From the NCBI GenBank assembly GCA_029263635.1, contig JAJUFY010000172.1, positions 1 to 5,272 of the forward strand: a DNA stretch of 5,272 nt, written 5' to 3'. The position numbers and the translations under genes are program-made. Position 1 is the stretch's first letter, and the number at the start of each line of letters is the position of its first letter. The notes beneath the pieces were generated by a model. The model was not told the DNA's origin and made no database searches. It saw only the letters and a program-made list of their open reading frames with translations. Positions 1-4,917 of the stretch are shown here, in pieces. The stretch is from Ectothiorhodospiraceae bacterium (GTDB lineage Bacteria; Pseudomonadota; Gammaproteobacteria; Nitrococcales; AK92).

Positions 1-1
1 C

Positions 2-226
2 CGCGGCCGCCGCGCTGCTGGCCGGAGCCGTGACCGGACGCAAGGTCTGGGCGACCGGCTGTTCCAATGGCTGCTGGCGGAAGCGCGGGCGGAGGGCTGT
101 GGTCAGCTGCACCTCGATTCCGGTGTGCAGCGGTTCGAGGCCCATCGGTTCTACCTGCGCCAGCGGATGCACATCAGCTCGCACCATTTCGCCATGCCAG
201 TGCCGGCGGCGCAGCCTGCCGACTAG
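2..226 (+). CDS. GNAT family N-acetyltransferase, C-terminal fragment (5' truncated by window)
   Basis: This is the last 74 codons of a GNAT acetyltransferase, read in frame from base 2 to the TAG at 224-226. GNAT enzymes move an acetyl group from acetyl-CoA to an amine; the substrate cannot be told here. The acetyl-CoA pyrophosphate-binding motif R/Q-x-x-G-x-G is visible as RTQGLG (bases 35-52), followed by the amphipathic helix DRLFQWLLAEAR. The late GNAT signature LDSGVQRFEAHRFYLRQRM follows, then SSHHFAM, typical of small stand-alone GNATs whose last strand carries the H-x-F-Y element. The start and the N-terminal half lie outside the window. The first ten or so codons (rich in Arg, Gly and Ala) match the family poorly, so a sequence problem just upstream cannot be excluded. 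It is followed by a 104-base gap and then mgtC on the same strand. Confidence 0.8.
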   Translation, partial: RGRRAAGRSRDRTQGLGDRLFQWLLAEARAEGCGQLHLDSGVQRFEAHRFYLRQRMHISSHHFAMPVPAAQPAD

Positions 227-330
227 CCGTCAGCGGCGCGTGCCGTCGGCCCGGCCGATTGAATCCCCCTTGGCGTACGCCCATCCCTCTCAGGTCGATG
301 CCATGTACCGAGCGGGCGGTTTCAGGGCCG

Positions 331-795
331 ATGACAGATCTGGATTTGCAGCTGCAGCTGATTCTCGAAGTGGCGATCGCCATGCTGCTCGGCGGCATCG
401 TCGGGGTCGAGCGGGAGCTGGCCGACAAGCCGGCCGGGCTGCGCACCCACATGTTCACCGCCGGTTCCGCAGCCCTGCTGGTGGGCTTGTCGATGGCGCT
501 GGTCGAGCAATTCGCGGCAACCGGCAATGCCGTCGAAGCCGATCCGATCCGGGTCATCCAGGCCATCATCATCGGCATCAGTTTCATTGGCGCCGGGACC
601 ATCTTCCGCCGTGATCCGCGCAGCCACGTCGAGGGGCTCACCACCGCCGCCTCGCTGCTGATGTCGGCGGGGCTCGGCGTGGCGGCAGCGCTCCAGCAGT
701 TCCTGGTAGCGGCCGCGGTTGCCGTGCTGGCGCTGATCGTGCTGCGGGCGATGAAATGGCTGGGCGACCGCCTTGCCGGCCGCGCAAAGGAGTAG
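331..795 (+). CDS. MgtC/SapB family membrane protein
   Basis: A 154-residue inner-membrane protein of the MgtC/SapB family, covering the conserved transmembrane domain only; the C-terminal cytoplasmic domain of Salmonella MgtC is absent. Visible family signatures are the first membrane helix with GGIVGVERE (residues 21-29), KPAGLRTH (33-40), DPIRVIQAIIIG (71-82), FIGAGTIFRR (85-94) and GLTTAASL (102-109), with further hydrophobic segments at about 44-58, 108-121 and 124-140. MgtC itself is tied to growth in low Mg2+ and to inhibition of the F-ATPase; the role of short chromosomal members is mostly unknown, so function is not assigned. The start at 331 puts the first helix close to the N-terminus, as in relatives, and has AGGG four bases upstream. 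An in-frame ATG at 298 would add 11 residues. The stop is 46 bases before yheS, compatible with co-transcription. Confidence 0.88.
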   Translation: MTDLDLQLQLILEVAIAMLLGGIVGVERELADKPAGLRTHMFTAGSAALLVGLSMALVEQFAATGNAVEADPIRVIQAIIIGISFIGAGTIFRRDPRSHVEGLTTAASLLMSAGLGVAAALQQFLVAAAVAVLALIVLRAMKWLGDRLAGRAKE

Positions 796-825
796 CGTTT
801 CCTTTCAGCAGCGACAGGCCGGCAT

Positions 826-831
826 TACACT
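826..831 (+). promoter_or_regulatory. Possible -10 element immediately before yheS (weak)
   Basis: TACACT at 826-831 resembles a sigma70 -10 hexamer (4 of 6, with A2 and T6 present). The best -35-like sequence is CTTTCA at 802-807, with an 18-base spacer and only 3 of 6 matches. If it is used, transcription would begin about 3-5 bases before the yheS ATG, giving a nearly leaderless message. That would fit the lack of a Shine-Dalgarno sequence there. This is inference from base composition in a GC-rich genome and is weak. Confidence 0.22.
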
Positions 832-841
832 TGCCGCCAAT

Positions 842-2740
842 ATGATCAGCCTACGCAATCTCTCGCTGTTCCGCGGCAGCCTGCCACTGCTGCAGGGCGC
901 CGAGCTCACCATCCATGCCGGCCAGAAGCTGGGCCTGGTCGGGCCCAACGGCAGCGGCAAGTCCAGCCTGTTCGCCATGCTCCGTGGCCAGCTGGCGCCG
1001 GACGCCGGCGAGCTGGAGCTGCCGCCCGGGCTTGCGATCGCGCATGTGGCGCAGGAGACGCCGGCATTGGCGCGCAGCGCGGTCGACTACGTGATCGACG
1101 GCGATCTTGAGCTGCGCGCCATCGAGAGCGAGCTGGCGGCGGCCGAGGCCGCCGGCGACGGGCGCCGCATCGCCGAGCTGCATGCCAGGCTCGACAACAT
1201 CCAGGGCTATACGGCGCCGGTGCGGGTTGCGGAGCTGCTGCACGGGCTCGGTTTCAGCGCCGCCCAGCAGCAACAGCCGGTCAGCAGTTTCTCCGGCGGC
1301 TGGCGCATGCGGCTCAACCTTGCCCAGGCGCTGATGTGCCGCTCCGACCTGCTGCTGCTGGACGAGCCGACCAACCACCTGGACCTGGAAGCGGTGCTGT
1401 GGCTGGAGCAGTGGCTCAAACGCTACCCCGGCACGCTGCTGCTGATCTCGCACGACCGCGATTTCCTCGACGCCTGCGTGGAAGGCATCGTCCATCTGGA
1501 TAACCGCAAGCTCACCCTCTACCGCGGCAACTACAGCGCCTTCGAACGGCAGCGGGCGGAGCGGCTGGCCCAGCAGCAGGCGCTGTTCGAGAAGCAGCAG
1601 CGCGAAATCGCGCACCTCACCCGCTTCATCGACCGCTTCCGCGCCAAGGCGACCAAGGCCAGGGCCGCGCAGTCGCGGATCAAGGCGCTGGAGCGGATGG
1701 AGCGCATCGCTCCGGCGCATGTCGACTCACCGTTCCGCTTCGAATTCGCATCGCCCCCCAAGGCGCCGAACCCGCTGCTGAGCCTCGAACAGGCGGCGCT
1801 CGGCTATGGCGGCGGCAGCGTTCTGAGCGACGTGACACTGTCGATCCGGCCCGGCATGCGCATCGGCCTGCTCGGTCCGAACGGTGCCGGCAAATCGACC
1901 CTGGTGCGCTGCCTGGCCGGCACGCTGGGCATCTCGGCCGGCCGCATCCAGCGCGGGCAGGGCGTGGCGGCCGGCTATTTCGAGCAGCATCAGCTCGAGC
2001 AGCTCGACCTGGAGGCCAGCCCGCTGCTGCACCTGCGGCGGCTCTCGCCGGATAAGCCCGAGCAGGAGCTGCGCGATTTCCTCGGCGGTTTCGGCTTCCA
2101 CGGCGACCAGGCCCTGGCGCCGGTGGCGCCGTTCTCGGGAGGAGAAAAGGCGCGGCTGGTGCTGGCCCTGATCGTCTGGCAGCGGCCCAACCTGCTGCTG
2201 CTGGACGAGCCGACCAATCACCTCGACCTGGAAATGCGCCACGCCCTGACCGTCGCGCTACAGTCTTATGAAGGCGCCATGGTGCTGGTTTCGCACGACC
2301 GCCACCTGCTGGCCACCACCACCGATGAGTACTGGCTGGTGGCGGATGGCCGGGTGCAGCCGTTCGACGGCGATCTCGCCGACTACCAGGCCTGGGTCGC
2401 CGCCCGCGGCCGGACCGAGGCTGCCGCCGCCGAGCCCAAGGGCGAGCACACCGCCGTGGCCCGCAAGGAGATCCGCCGTCGCGAGGCAGAAAGGCGTGAA
2501 GCTGCCCGGCCGCTGCAGCAGCGCGTGCGGACCCTGGACAGGCAGCTCGAGGCCTGTGCTGCCGAGCTGGCGGCACTGGAACAGGAACTTGCCGAGCCGG
2601 CCATCTACGAGCCGGCCGAGAAGCAGCGGCTGGCCGCGCTATTGCAGCGGCAGGGCGAGTTGCGCAAGCGGCAGGAGACGCTGGAGACGGAATGGCTGGA
2701 GGCGCAGGAGCGGCTGGAATGCCTGCTCGGTGCATCCTGA
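842..2740 (+). CDS. yheS: ABC-F family ATPase YheS (ribosome-associated type)
   Basis: A 632-residue cytoplasmic protein with two fused ABC ATPase domains and no membrane segments, the ABC-F arrangement. ABC-F proteins bind the ribosomal E site and act on translating ribosomes rather than transporting anything. Domain 1 has Walker A GPNGSGKS (34-41), signature FSGGW (150-154), Walker B LLLDEPTNHLD with catalytic Glu175, and SHDR (203-206). A charged interdomain linker spans about 234-300 (RFRAKATKARAAQSRIKALERM). Domain 2 has Walker A GPNGAGKST (345-353), signature FSGGE (431-435), Walker B with Glu456, and a switch His485. An Arg/Glu-rich coiled coil fills about 540-632. Length and the blocks VAQETPAL, YVIDGD, FSGGWRMRLNLAQAL, APAHVD and FSGGEKARLVLALIVWQRP match E. 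coli YheS (637 aa) throughout. The ATG at 842 was chosen because it gives the YheS N-terminus (MI-x-L); no Shine-Dalgarno sequence precedes it. The gene is 43 bases before can. Confidence 0.95.
   Translation: MISLRNLSLFRGSLPLLQGAELTIHAGQKLGLVGPNGSGKSSLFAMLRGQLAPDAGELELPPGLAIAHVAQETPALARSAVDYVIDGDLELRAIESELAAAEAAGDGRRIAELHARLDNIQGYTAPVRVAELLHGLGFSAAQQQQPVSSFSGGWRMRLNLAQALMCRSDLLLLDEPTNHLDLEAVLWLEQWLKRYPGTLLLISHDRDFLDACVEGIVHLDNRKLTLYRGNYSAFERQRAERLAQQQALFEKQQREIAHLTRFIDRFRAKATKARAAQSRIKALERMERIAPAHVDSPFRFEFASPPKAPNPLLSLEQAALGYGGGSVLSDVTLSIRPGMRIGLLGPNGAGKSTLVRCLAGTLGISAGRIQRGQGVAAGYFEQHQLEQLDLEASPLLHLRRLSPDKPEQELRDFLGGFGFHGDQALAPVAPFSGGEKARLVLALIVWQRPNLLLLDEPTNHLDLEMRHALTVALQSYEGAMVLVSHDRHLLATTTDEYWLVADGRVQPFDGDLADYQAWVAARGRTEAAAAEPKGEHTAVARKEIRRREAERREAARPLQQRVRTLDRQLEACAAELAALEQELAEPAIYEPAEKQRLAALLQRQGELRKRQETLETEWLEAQERLECLLGAS
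1347..1374 (+). repeat. 28-bp perfect direct repeat, copy 1 (Walker B coding segment of yheS)
   Basis: The 28 bases at 1347-1374 recur exactly at 2190-2217. Both encode the LLLLDEPTN part of the Walker B/D-loop region in the two ABC domains. The next 16 bases differ at two positions. This follows from the duplicated domains plus strong codon bias, and is not a mobile repeat. Confidence 0.9.
2190..2217 (+). repeat. 28-bp perfect direct repeat, copy 2 (Walker B coding segment of yheS)
   Basis: This is the second copy of the repeat at 1347-1374, in the Walker B segment of ABC domain 2. The copies are 843 bases apart and in the same reading frame. Recombination between them would delete exactly 281 codons in frame and fuse the front of domain 1 to the end of domain 2. 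Confidence 0.9.
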
Positions 2741-2747
2741 GTGACCG

Positions 2748-2770
2748 GCCGACCGCCCGGTCCGGTCGGC
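2748..2770 (+). promoter_or_regulatory. Perfect 8-bp inverted repeat (hairpin) just upstream of can RBS
   Basis: GCCGACCG (2748-2755) and CGGTCGGC (2763-2770) form a perfect GC-rich 8-bp stem with a 7-base loop, between the yheS stop (2740) and the can Shine-Dalgarno sequence (2774-2779). No T-run follows, so it is not a standard intrinsic terminator. It could be a transcript-stabilising or attenuating structure, a site for a dimeric DNA-binding protein, or chance in GC-rich DNA. It starts only 7 bases after the yheS stop and ends 3 bases before the RBS. Confidence 0.45.
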
Positions 2771-2773
2771 AGC

Positions 2774-2779
2774 AGAGGA
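2774..2779 (+). promoter_or_regulatory. Ribosome binding site of can
   Basis: AGAGGA lies four bases before the ATG at 2784. It is a good match to the Shine-Dalgarno core and fixes the start of the carbonic anhydrase gene, agreeing with the N-terminus expected for this family. Confidence 0.75.
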
Positions 2780-2783
2780 AAAC

Positions 2784-3428
2784 ATGCGCATACTCAAGCA
2801 CCTATTCGACAACAATCGTGCCTGGTCCCGGCGGATCCGCGAACGCGATCCCGAGTTCTTCGAGACGCTTTCCAGGCAGCAGGCGCCCGACTATCTCTGG
2901 ATCGGCTGTTCGGATTCGCGCGTGCCGGCCAACGAGATCGTCGACCTGCTGCCCGGCGAGCTGTTCGTGCATCGCAATGTCGCCAACGTGGTGGTGCCTA
3001 CCGACATGAACTGCATGTCGGTGCTGCAGTACGCCGTCGAGGTGCTGAAGGTGAAGCACATCATGGTGGTCGGCCACTACGGCTGCGGCGGCGTGCGTTC
3101 GGCGCTGCAGCATCGCCAGCTGGGGCTCATCGACAACTGGCTGCGTCACATCAAGGACGTCTACCGCTTGCACGAGCGCGAGCTGCGGGAGATCGAGGAC
3201 TTCGACGAGCTCACCGATCGCATGTGCGAGCTCAACGTCATCCACCAGGCCCAGCAGGTCTGCCACAGCACCATCGTCCAGAATGCCTGGGCGCGCGGTC
3301 AGCCGCTTACCGTACACGGCTGGATCTATAGTCTGCAGAATGGGCATCTGTACGACCTCGACGTCTGCTTCAGCTGTCCCGAGGACGTGGAGCCGATCTA
3401 TCGGACGACGTCGGGGCCGACTCCCTGA
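2784..3428 (+). CDS. can: Beta-class carbonic anhydrase (Can type)
   Basis: A 214-residue cytosolic zinc enzyme that interconverts CO2 and bicarbonate, supplying bicarbonate for carboxylation reactions. The length is close to E. coli Can (220 aa). The zinc ligands are all present: Cys42 and Asp44 in CSDSR (42-46), and His98 and Cys101 in GHYGCGG (97-103). The catalytic Asp44/Arg46 pair is intact. GELFVHRNVAN (58-68), LGLIDNWLRHI (113-123), CELNV (148-152) and VHGWIY (177-182) match the Can subfamily. Trp39, Arg64 and Tyr182 fall at or next to the positions that form the non-catalytic bicarbonate pocket of type II enzymes (Trp39, Arg64 and Tyr181 in the Haemophilus enzyme), so bicarbonate-dependent allosteric control is likely by inference. 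The start is supported by AGAGGA four bases upstream. It sits 43 bases after yheS. No terminator is evident after its stop, so reading on into the next gene is possible. Confidence 0.97.
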   Translation: MRILKHLFDNNRAWSRRIRERDPEFFETLSRQQAPDYLWIGCSDSRVPANEIVDLLPGELFVHRNVANVVVPTDMNCMSVLQYAVEVLKVKHIMVVGHYGCGGVRSALQHRQLGLIDNWLRHIKDVYRLHERELREIEDFDELTDRMCELNVIHQAQQVCHSTIVQNAWARGQPLTVHGWIYSLQNGHLYDLDVCFSCPEDVEPIYRTTSGPTP

Positions 3429-3447
3429 AACCGGCTGCGGGGGGATC

Positions 3448-3461
3448 TTGACGTGTATCAA
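3448..3461 (+). promoter_or_regulatory. FNR/Anr-type operator upstream of hydrogenase-like gene
   Basis: TTGACGTGTATCAA matches the FNR/Anr consensus TTGATnnnnATCAA at 9 of 10 fixed positions, with one T-to-C change in the left half. The palindrome extends by one pair to CTTG...CAAG (3447-3462). FNR family proteins are oxygen-sensing Fe-S regulators that switch on genes at low oxygen. The site is centred at 3454.5, about 92 bases before the GTG of the next gene and 20 bases after the can stop. With the usual class II spacing of -41.5, transcription would begin near 3496. CAAGCT at 3484-3489 would then be the -10, sharing only the key A2 and T6 with consensus. The box is well supported; the promoter geometry is inference. 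Confidence 0.7.
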
Positions 3462-3536
3462 GCCGCTTGCGCCGTCGTTGCGCCAAGCTCAGCGCTCGTT
3501 CCTGGAGGGCGTCTGAATCGCGCCAGGGCATGGCTT

Positions 3537-3541
3537 GGAGG
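3537..3541 (+). promoter_or_regulatory. Ribosome binding site deciding the GTG start at 3547
   Basis: GGAGG lies five bases before the GTG at 3547, giving ideal Shine-Dalgarno strength and spacing. It overlaps the alternative TTG start at 3535, which makes that upstream start less likely. Confidence 0.75.
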
Positions 3542-3546
3542 AGCGC

Positions 3547-4782
3547 GTGACGGAAACGACCACGGCCAGGAGAGGCAAAGGCGATCGTAGCCGGCAGGAG
3601 AGCGGTGTGCTGCTGGCCCGGCCGGCTGGCCGCCAGCGCGAGGTGAGGTTGTGCCTGCCGGAGTCGCAGCCGGCGCTGGAAGAGCGGTTGCGCGGTCGTG
3701 ACTTCCGGCAGGCGCCGGCGCTGGTGGCGTCCGTGCCGCGGCCGGGCAGGGCGGCGGCGGTGCTCGCGGTTTGCCTCGCCCTGGAACGTGCCTGCGGCGC
3801 CGAGCCTGATCCGAGCCTGGCGCCGCTGCGGCGGCTGCTGCTGTGCGGGGCCTGGATCCATATGCACGCGCGGCACCTCTTCATGTTCCATGTCGCCGAA
3901 CTGCTCGGCTATGCGAGCCCGCGGGCGTTGCGGCAGGATTATCCGGAAATCATGACGCGCGGGCTGCGGCTCGGCCGGCTGGGTACCCGATTGCAGTGCC
4001 TGATTGGCGGCAGCGTCGGCGGCATCGACAATCTCGTTGTCGGCGGCTTCCGCCGACTGCCGGCACCAGCGGCCCTGCAGGCCCTGGCGCCGGAGCTGGA
4101 ATGGGCGGTGACCGCGGGCCAGGCGGTGATGAACCTGGTCGGCCGGATTCCCTACCTGCGTTTCGAGCGCGATTACCGCTACGCGGTGCTGGACAGCAAC
4201 CACTACGTCGACTTCGGCGAGCGGCTGTGCGGGGAGTCCGGTCAGGCGCTCGACGACGCCAGTCTCACCGACCAGGCGGCGCCGCCCTGGCTGCATGTCG
4301 GGCCGCTGGCGCGGGTGGCTCTCGGCTTGCAGCGGATGCCGCCGGCGGCGCGAAGGCTGGCCGAGGAGGCCGGACTGGACAGGGACTACCGCAGCCCGTT
4401 CAAGGCGCTGCGCGCCCGCGCCGTCGAGATTGTCTGCGCCGCCGAGCAGGCGCTTGCCATCATCCGCACTTACAGCCCCCCGGCGGCCGCTGCGGTGCCG
4501 GTGCAGCCGCGGGCGGGACAGGGCCGTGGCATCGCGGAGTCGCCGCAGGGGCCCTGGATCTGCCATTGCCGCCTTGCGGCCGACGGCGGCGTGCAGGAGG
4601 CCCGGTTCTGGACGCCGCTCGGCATCAACCGTGCCGGCATCGAGCATGACCTGCAGGGCTACCTGTCGCTGCGGGCGGCCATGGATGACGATACCCTGTT
4701 GCGGGAGTGCCGCCATCTGATCGGCAGCCACGAGCCCGCGCTGGCACGCAGCCTGACCCTGCTGGACGACGACGCCGGCTAG
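3547..4782 (+). CDS. [NiFe]-hydrogenase large-subunit-like protein lacking all active-site cysteines (HupK/HoxV-like)
   Basis: A 411-residue soluble protein, close in length to soluble hydrogenase large subunits, with no signal peptide or membrane segment. Family signatures in order: RGRDFRQAP (49-57, compare EGRpFxxmP); LRRLLLCGAWIHMHARHLFMFHVAELLGY (94-122, the helix with QSHaLHlyxLxxpD in true enzymes); RGLRLGRLG (138-146); GGSVGGIDNLVVGGF (154-168); ESPQG-x3-CH (331-340, compare EAPRG-xxxHh); and GINRAGIEHDL near the end. Aligned by eye without gaps, RICGxC reads SVPRPG (62-67), so both N-terminal cysteines are gone (Pro64, Gly67). DPCxxC reads TLLDDD (404-409), so both C-terminal cysteines are gone, and the protein ends two residues later. 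The catalytic Arg is Gln334. It is thus almost certainly not a hydrogenase. The closest known role is a HupK/HoxV-type scaffold for building the Fe(CN)2CO unit, or another non-catalytic partner. The GTG start follows a strong RBS. An FNR-type box lies upstream and a terminator downstream. No hydrogenase genes adjoin it. NuoD, a related cysteine-less family, fits less well. Confidence 0.75.
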   Translation: MTETTTARRGKGDRSRQESGVLLARPAGRQREVRLCLPESQPALEERLRGRDFRQAPALVASVPRPGRAAAVLAVCLALERACGAEPDPSLAPLRRLLLCGAWIHMHARHLFMFHVAELLGYASPRALRQDYPEIMTRGLRLGRLGTRLQCLIGGSVGGIDNLVVGGFRRLPAPAALQALAPELEWAVTAGQAVMNLVGRIPYLRFERDYRYAVLDSNHYVDFGERLCGESGQALDDASLTDQAAPPWLHVGPLARVALGLQRMPPAARRLAEEAGLDRDYRSPFKALRARAVEIVCAAEQALAIIRTYSPPAAAAVPVQPRAGQGRGIAESPQGPWICHCRLAADGGVQEARFWTPLGINRAGIEHDLQGYLSLRAAMDDDTLLRECRHLIGSHEPALARSLTLLDDDAG

Positions 4783-4798
4783 GGAGAGCCCCGCGCCG

Positions 4799-4817
4799 GG
4801 CCGGAAGCCGGCTTTTT
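4799..4817 (+). terminator. Rho-independent terminator after hydrogenase-like gene
   Basis: GGCCGG (4799-4804), loop AAG (4805-4807) and CCGGCT (4808-4813) form a compact GC stem of five Watson-Crick pairs plus one G-U. A run of five T's (4813-4817) follows. It starts 17 bases after the stop codon at 4782. The stem is short, so efficiency may be moderate. Confidence 0.65.
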
Positions 4818-4844
4818 GAAGGGCAGGCCCGCAGGTCTTATATT
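4816..4844 (+). promoter_or_regulatory. Sigma70-type promoter of slp
   Basis: TTGAAG (4816-4821, 4 of 6 to TTGACA) and TATATT (4839-4844, 5 of 6 to TATAAT) are separated by exactly 17 bases. This AT-rich patch stands out in an otherwise GC-rich gap. The expected transcript start is near 4850, giving a leader of about 68 bases. The -35 begins in the last two T's of the upstream terminator. Confidence 0.65.
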
Positions 4845-4917
4845 TGGTGCCAACGGCCGTGCAAGCGCTCGCAATGCCTGCAGCTCTCCCCGGCACGGCC
4901 GCCATGGAGACGCCGCC

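Noticed and set aside
298..330. ATG at 298 as the start of the MgtC/SapB gene
   Set aside because: It would add 11 polar residues not expected in the family. Its upstream AGG is no better than the AGGG before 331, so it remains only an alternative.
227..330. Promoter search in the gap before mgtC (TTGGCG at 270-275)
   Set aside because: No acceptable -10 hexamer occurs 16-18 bases downstream, so the match was left out.
788..792. AGGAG at the end of mgtC as the yheS ribosome binding site
   Set aside because: It lies about 50 bases before the yheS ATG, far too distant, and no start codon in a suitable frame lies 5-10 bases after it.
1680..2801. 373-codon minus-strand open frame opposite yheS
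   Set aside because: The product is mostly Ala, Arg, Pro and Gly, with no motifs. The + strand here encodes the conserved second half of YheS.
3535..3546. TTG at 3535 as start of the hydrogenase-like protein
   Set aside because: The GTG at 3547 has GGAGG at ideal spacing and GTG is the more common alternative start. The TTG would be within the RBS itself. It would add only four residues.
3730..3775. Frameshift as the cause of the missing N-terminal CxxC
   Set aside because: The segment ASVPRPGRAAAVLAVCLALE aligns without gaps to the typical ARICGICPVAHLLAAVKALE-like block, and both flanks stay in the same frame. Substitution explains it better than a frameshift.
3547..4782. Assignment as NuoD / complex I 49-kDa subunit
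   Set aside because: NuoD is a cysteine-less relative of similar length, but its HPAxHG-type N-terminal motif is absent. The blocks RGLRLGRLG, VVGGF and ESPQG-x3-CH fit hydrogenase large subunits better, and no nuo genes are nearby.
3370..4905. Long open frame of 511 codons on the minus strand opposite the hydrogenase-like gene
   Set aside because: It covers the + gene entirely and has a Gln/Arg/Ala/Pro-rich low-complexity product with no recognisable domain. It is typical of antisense frames in GC-rich DNA. The + frame has family motifs, a strong RBS, an operator and a terminator.
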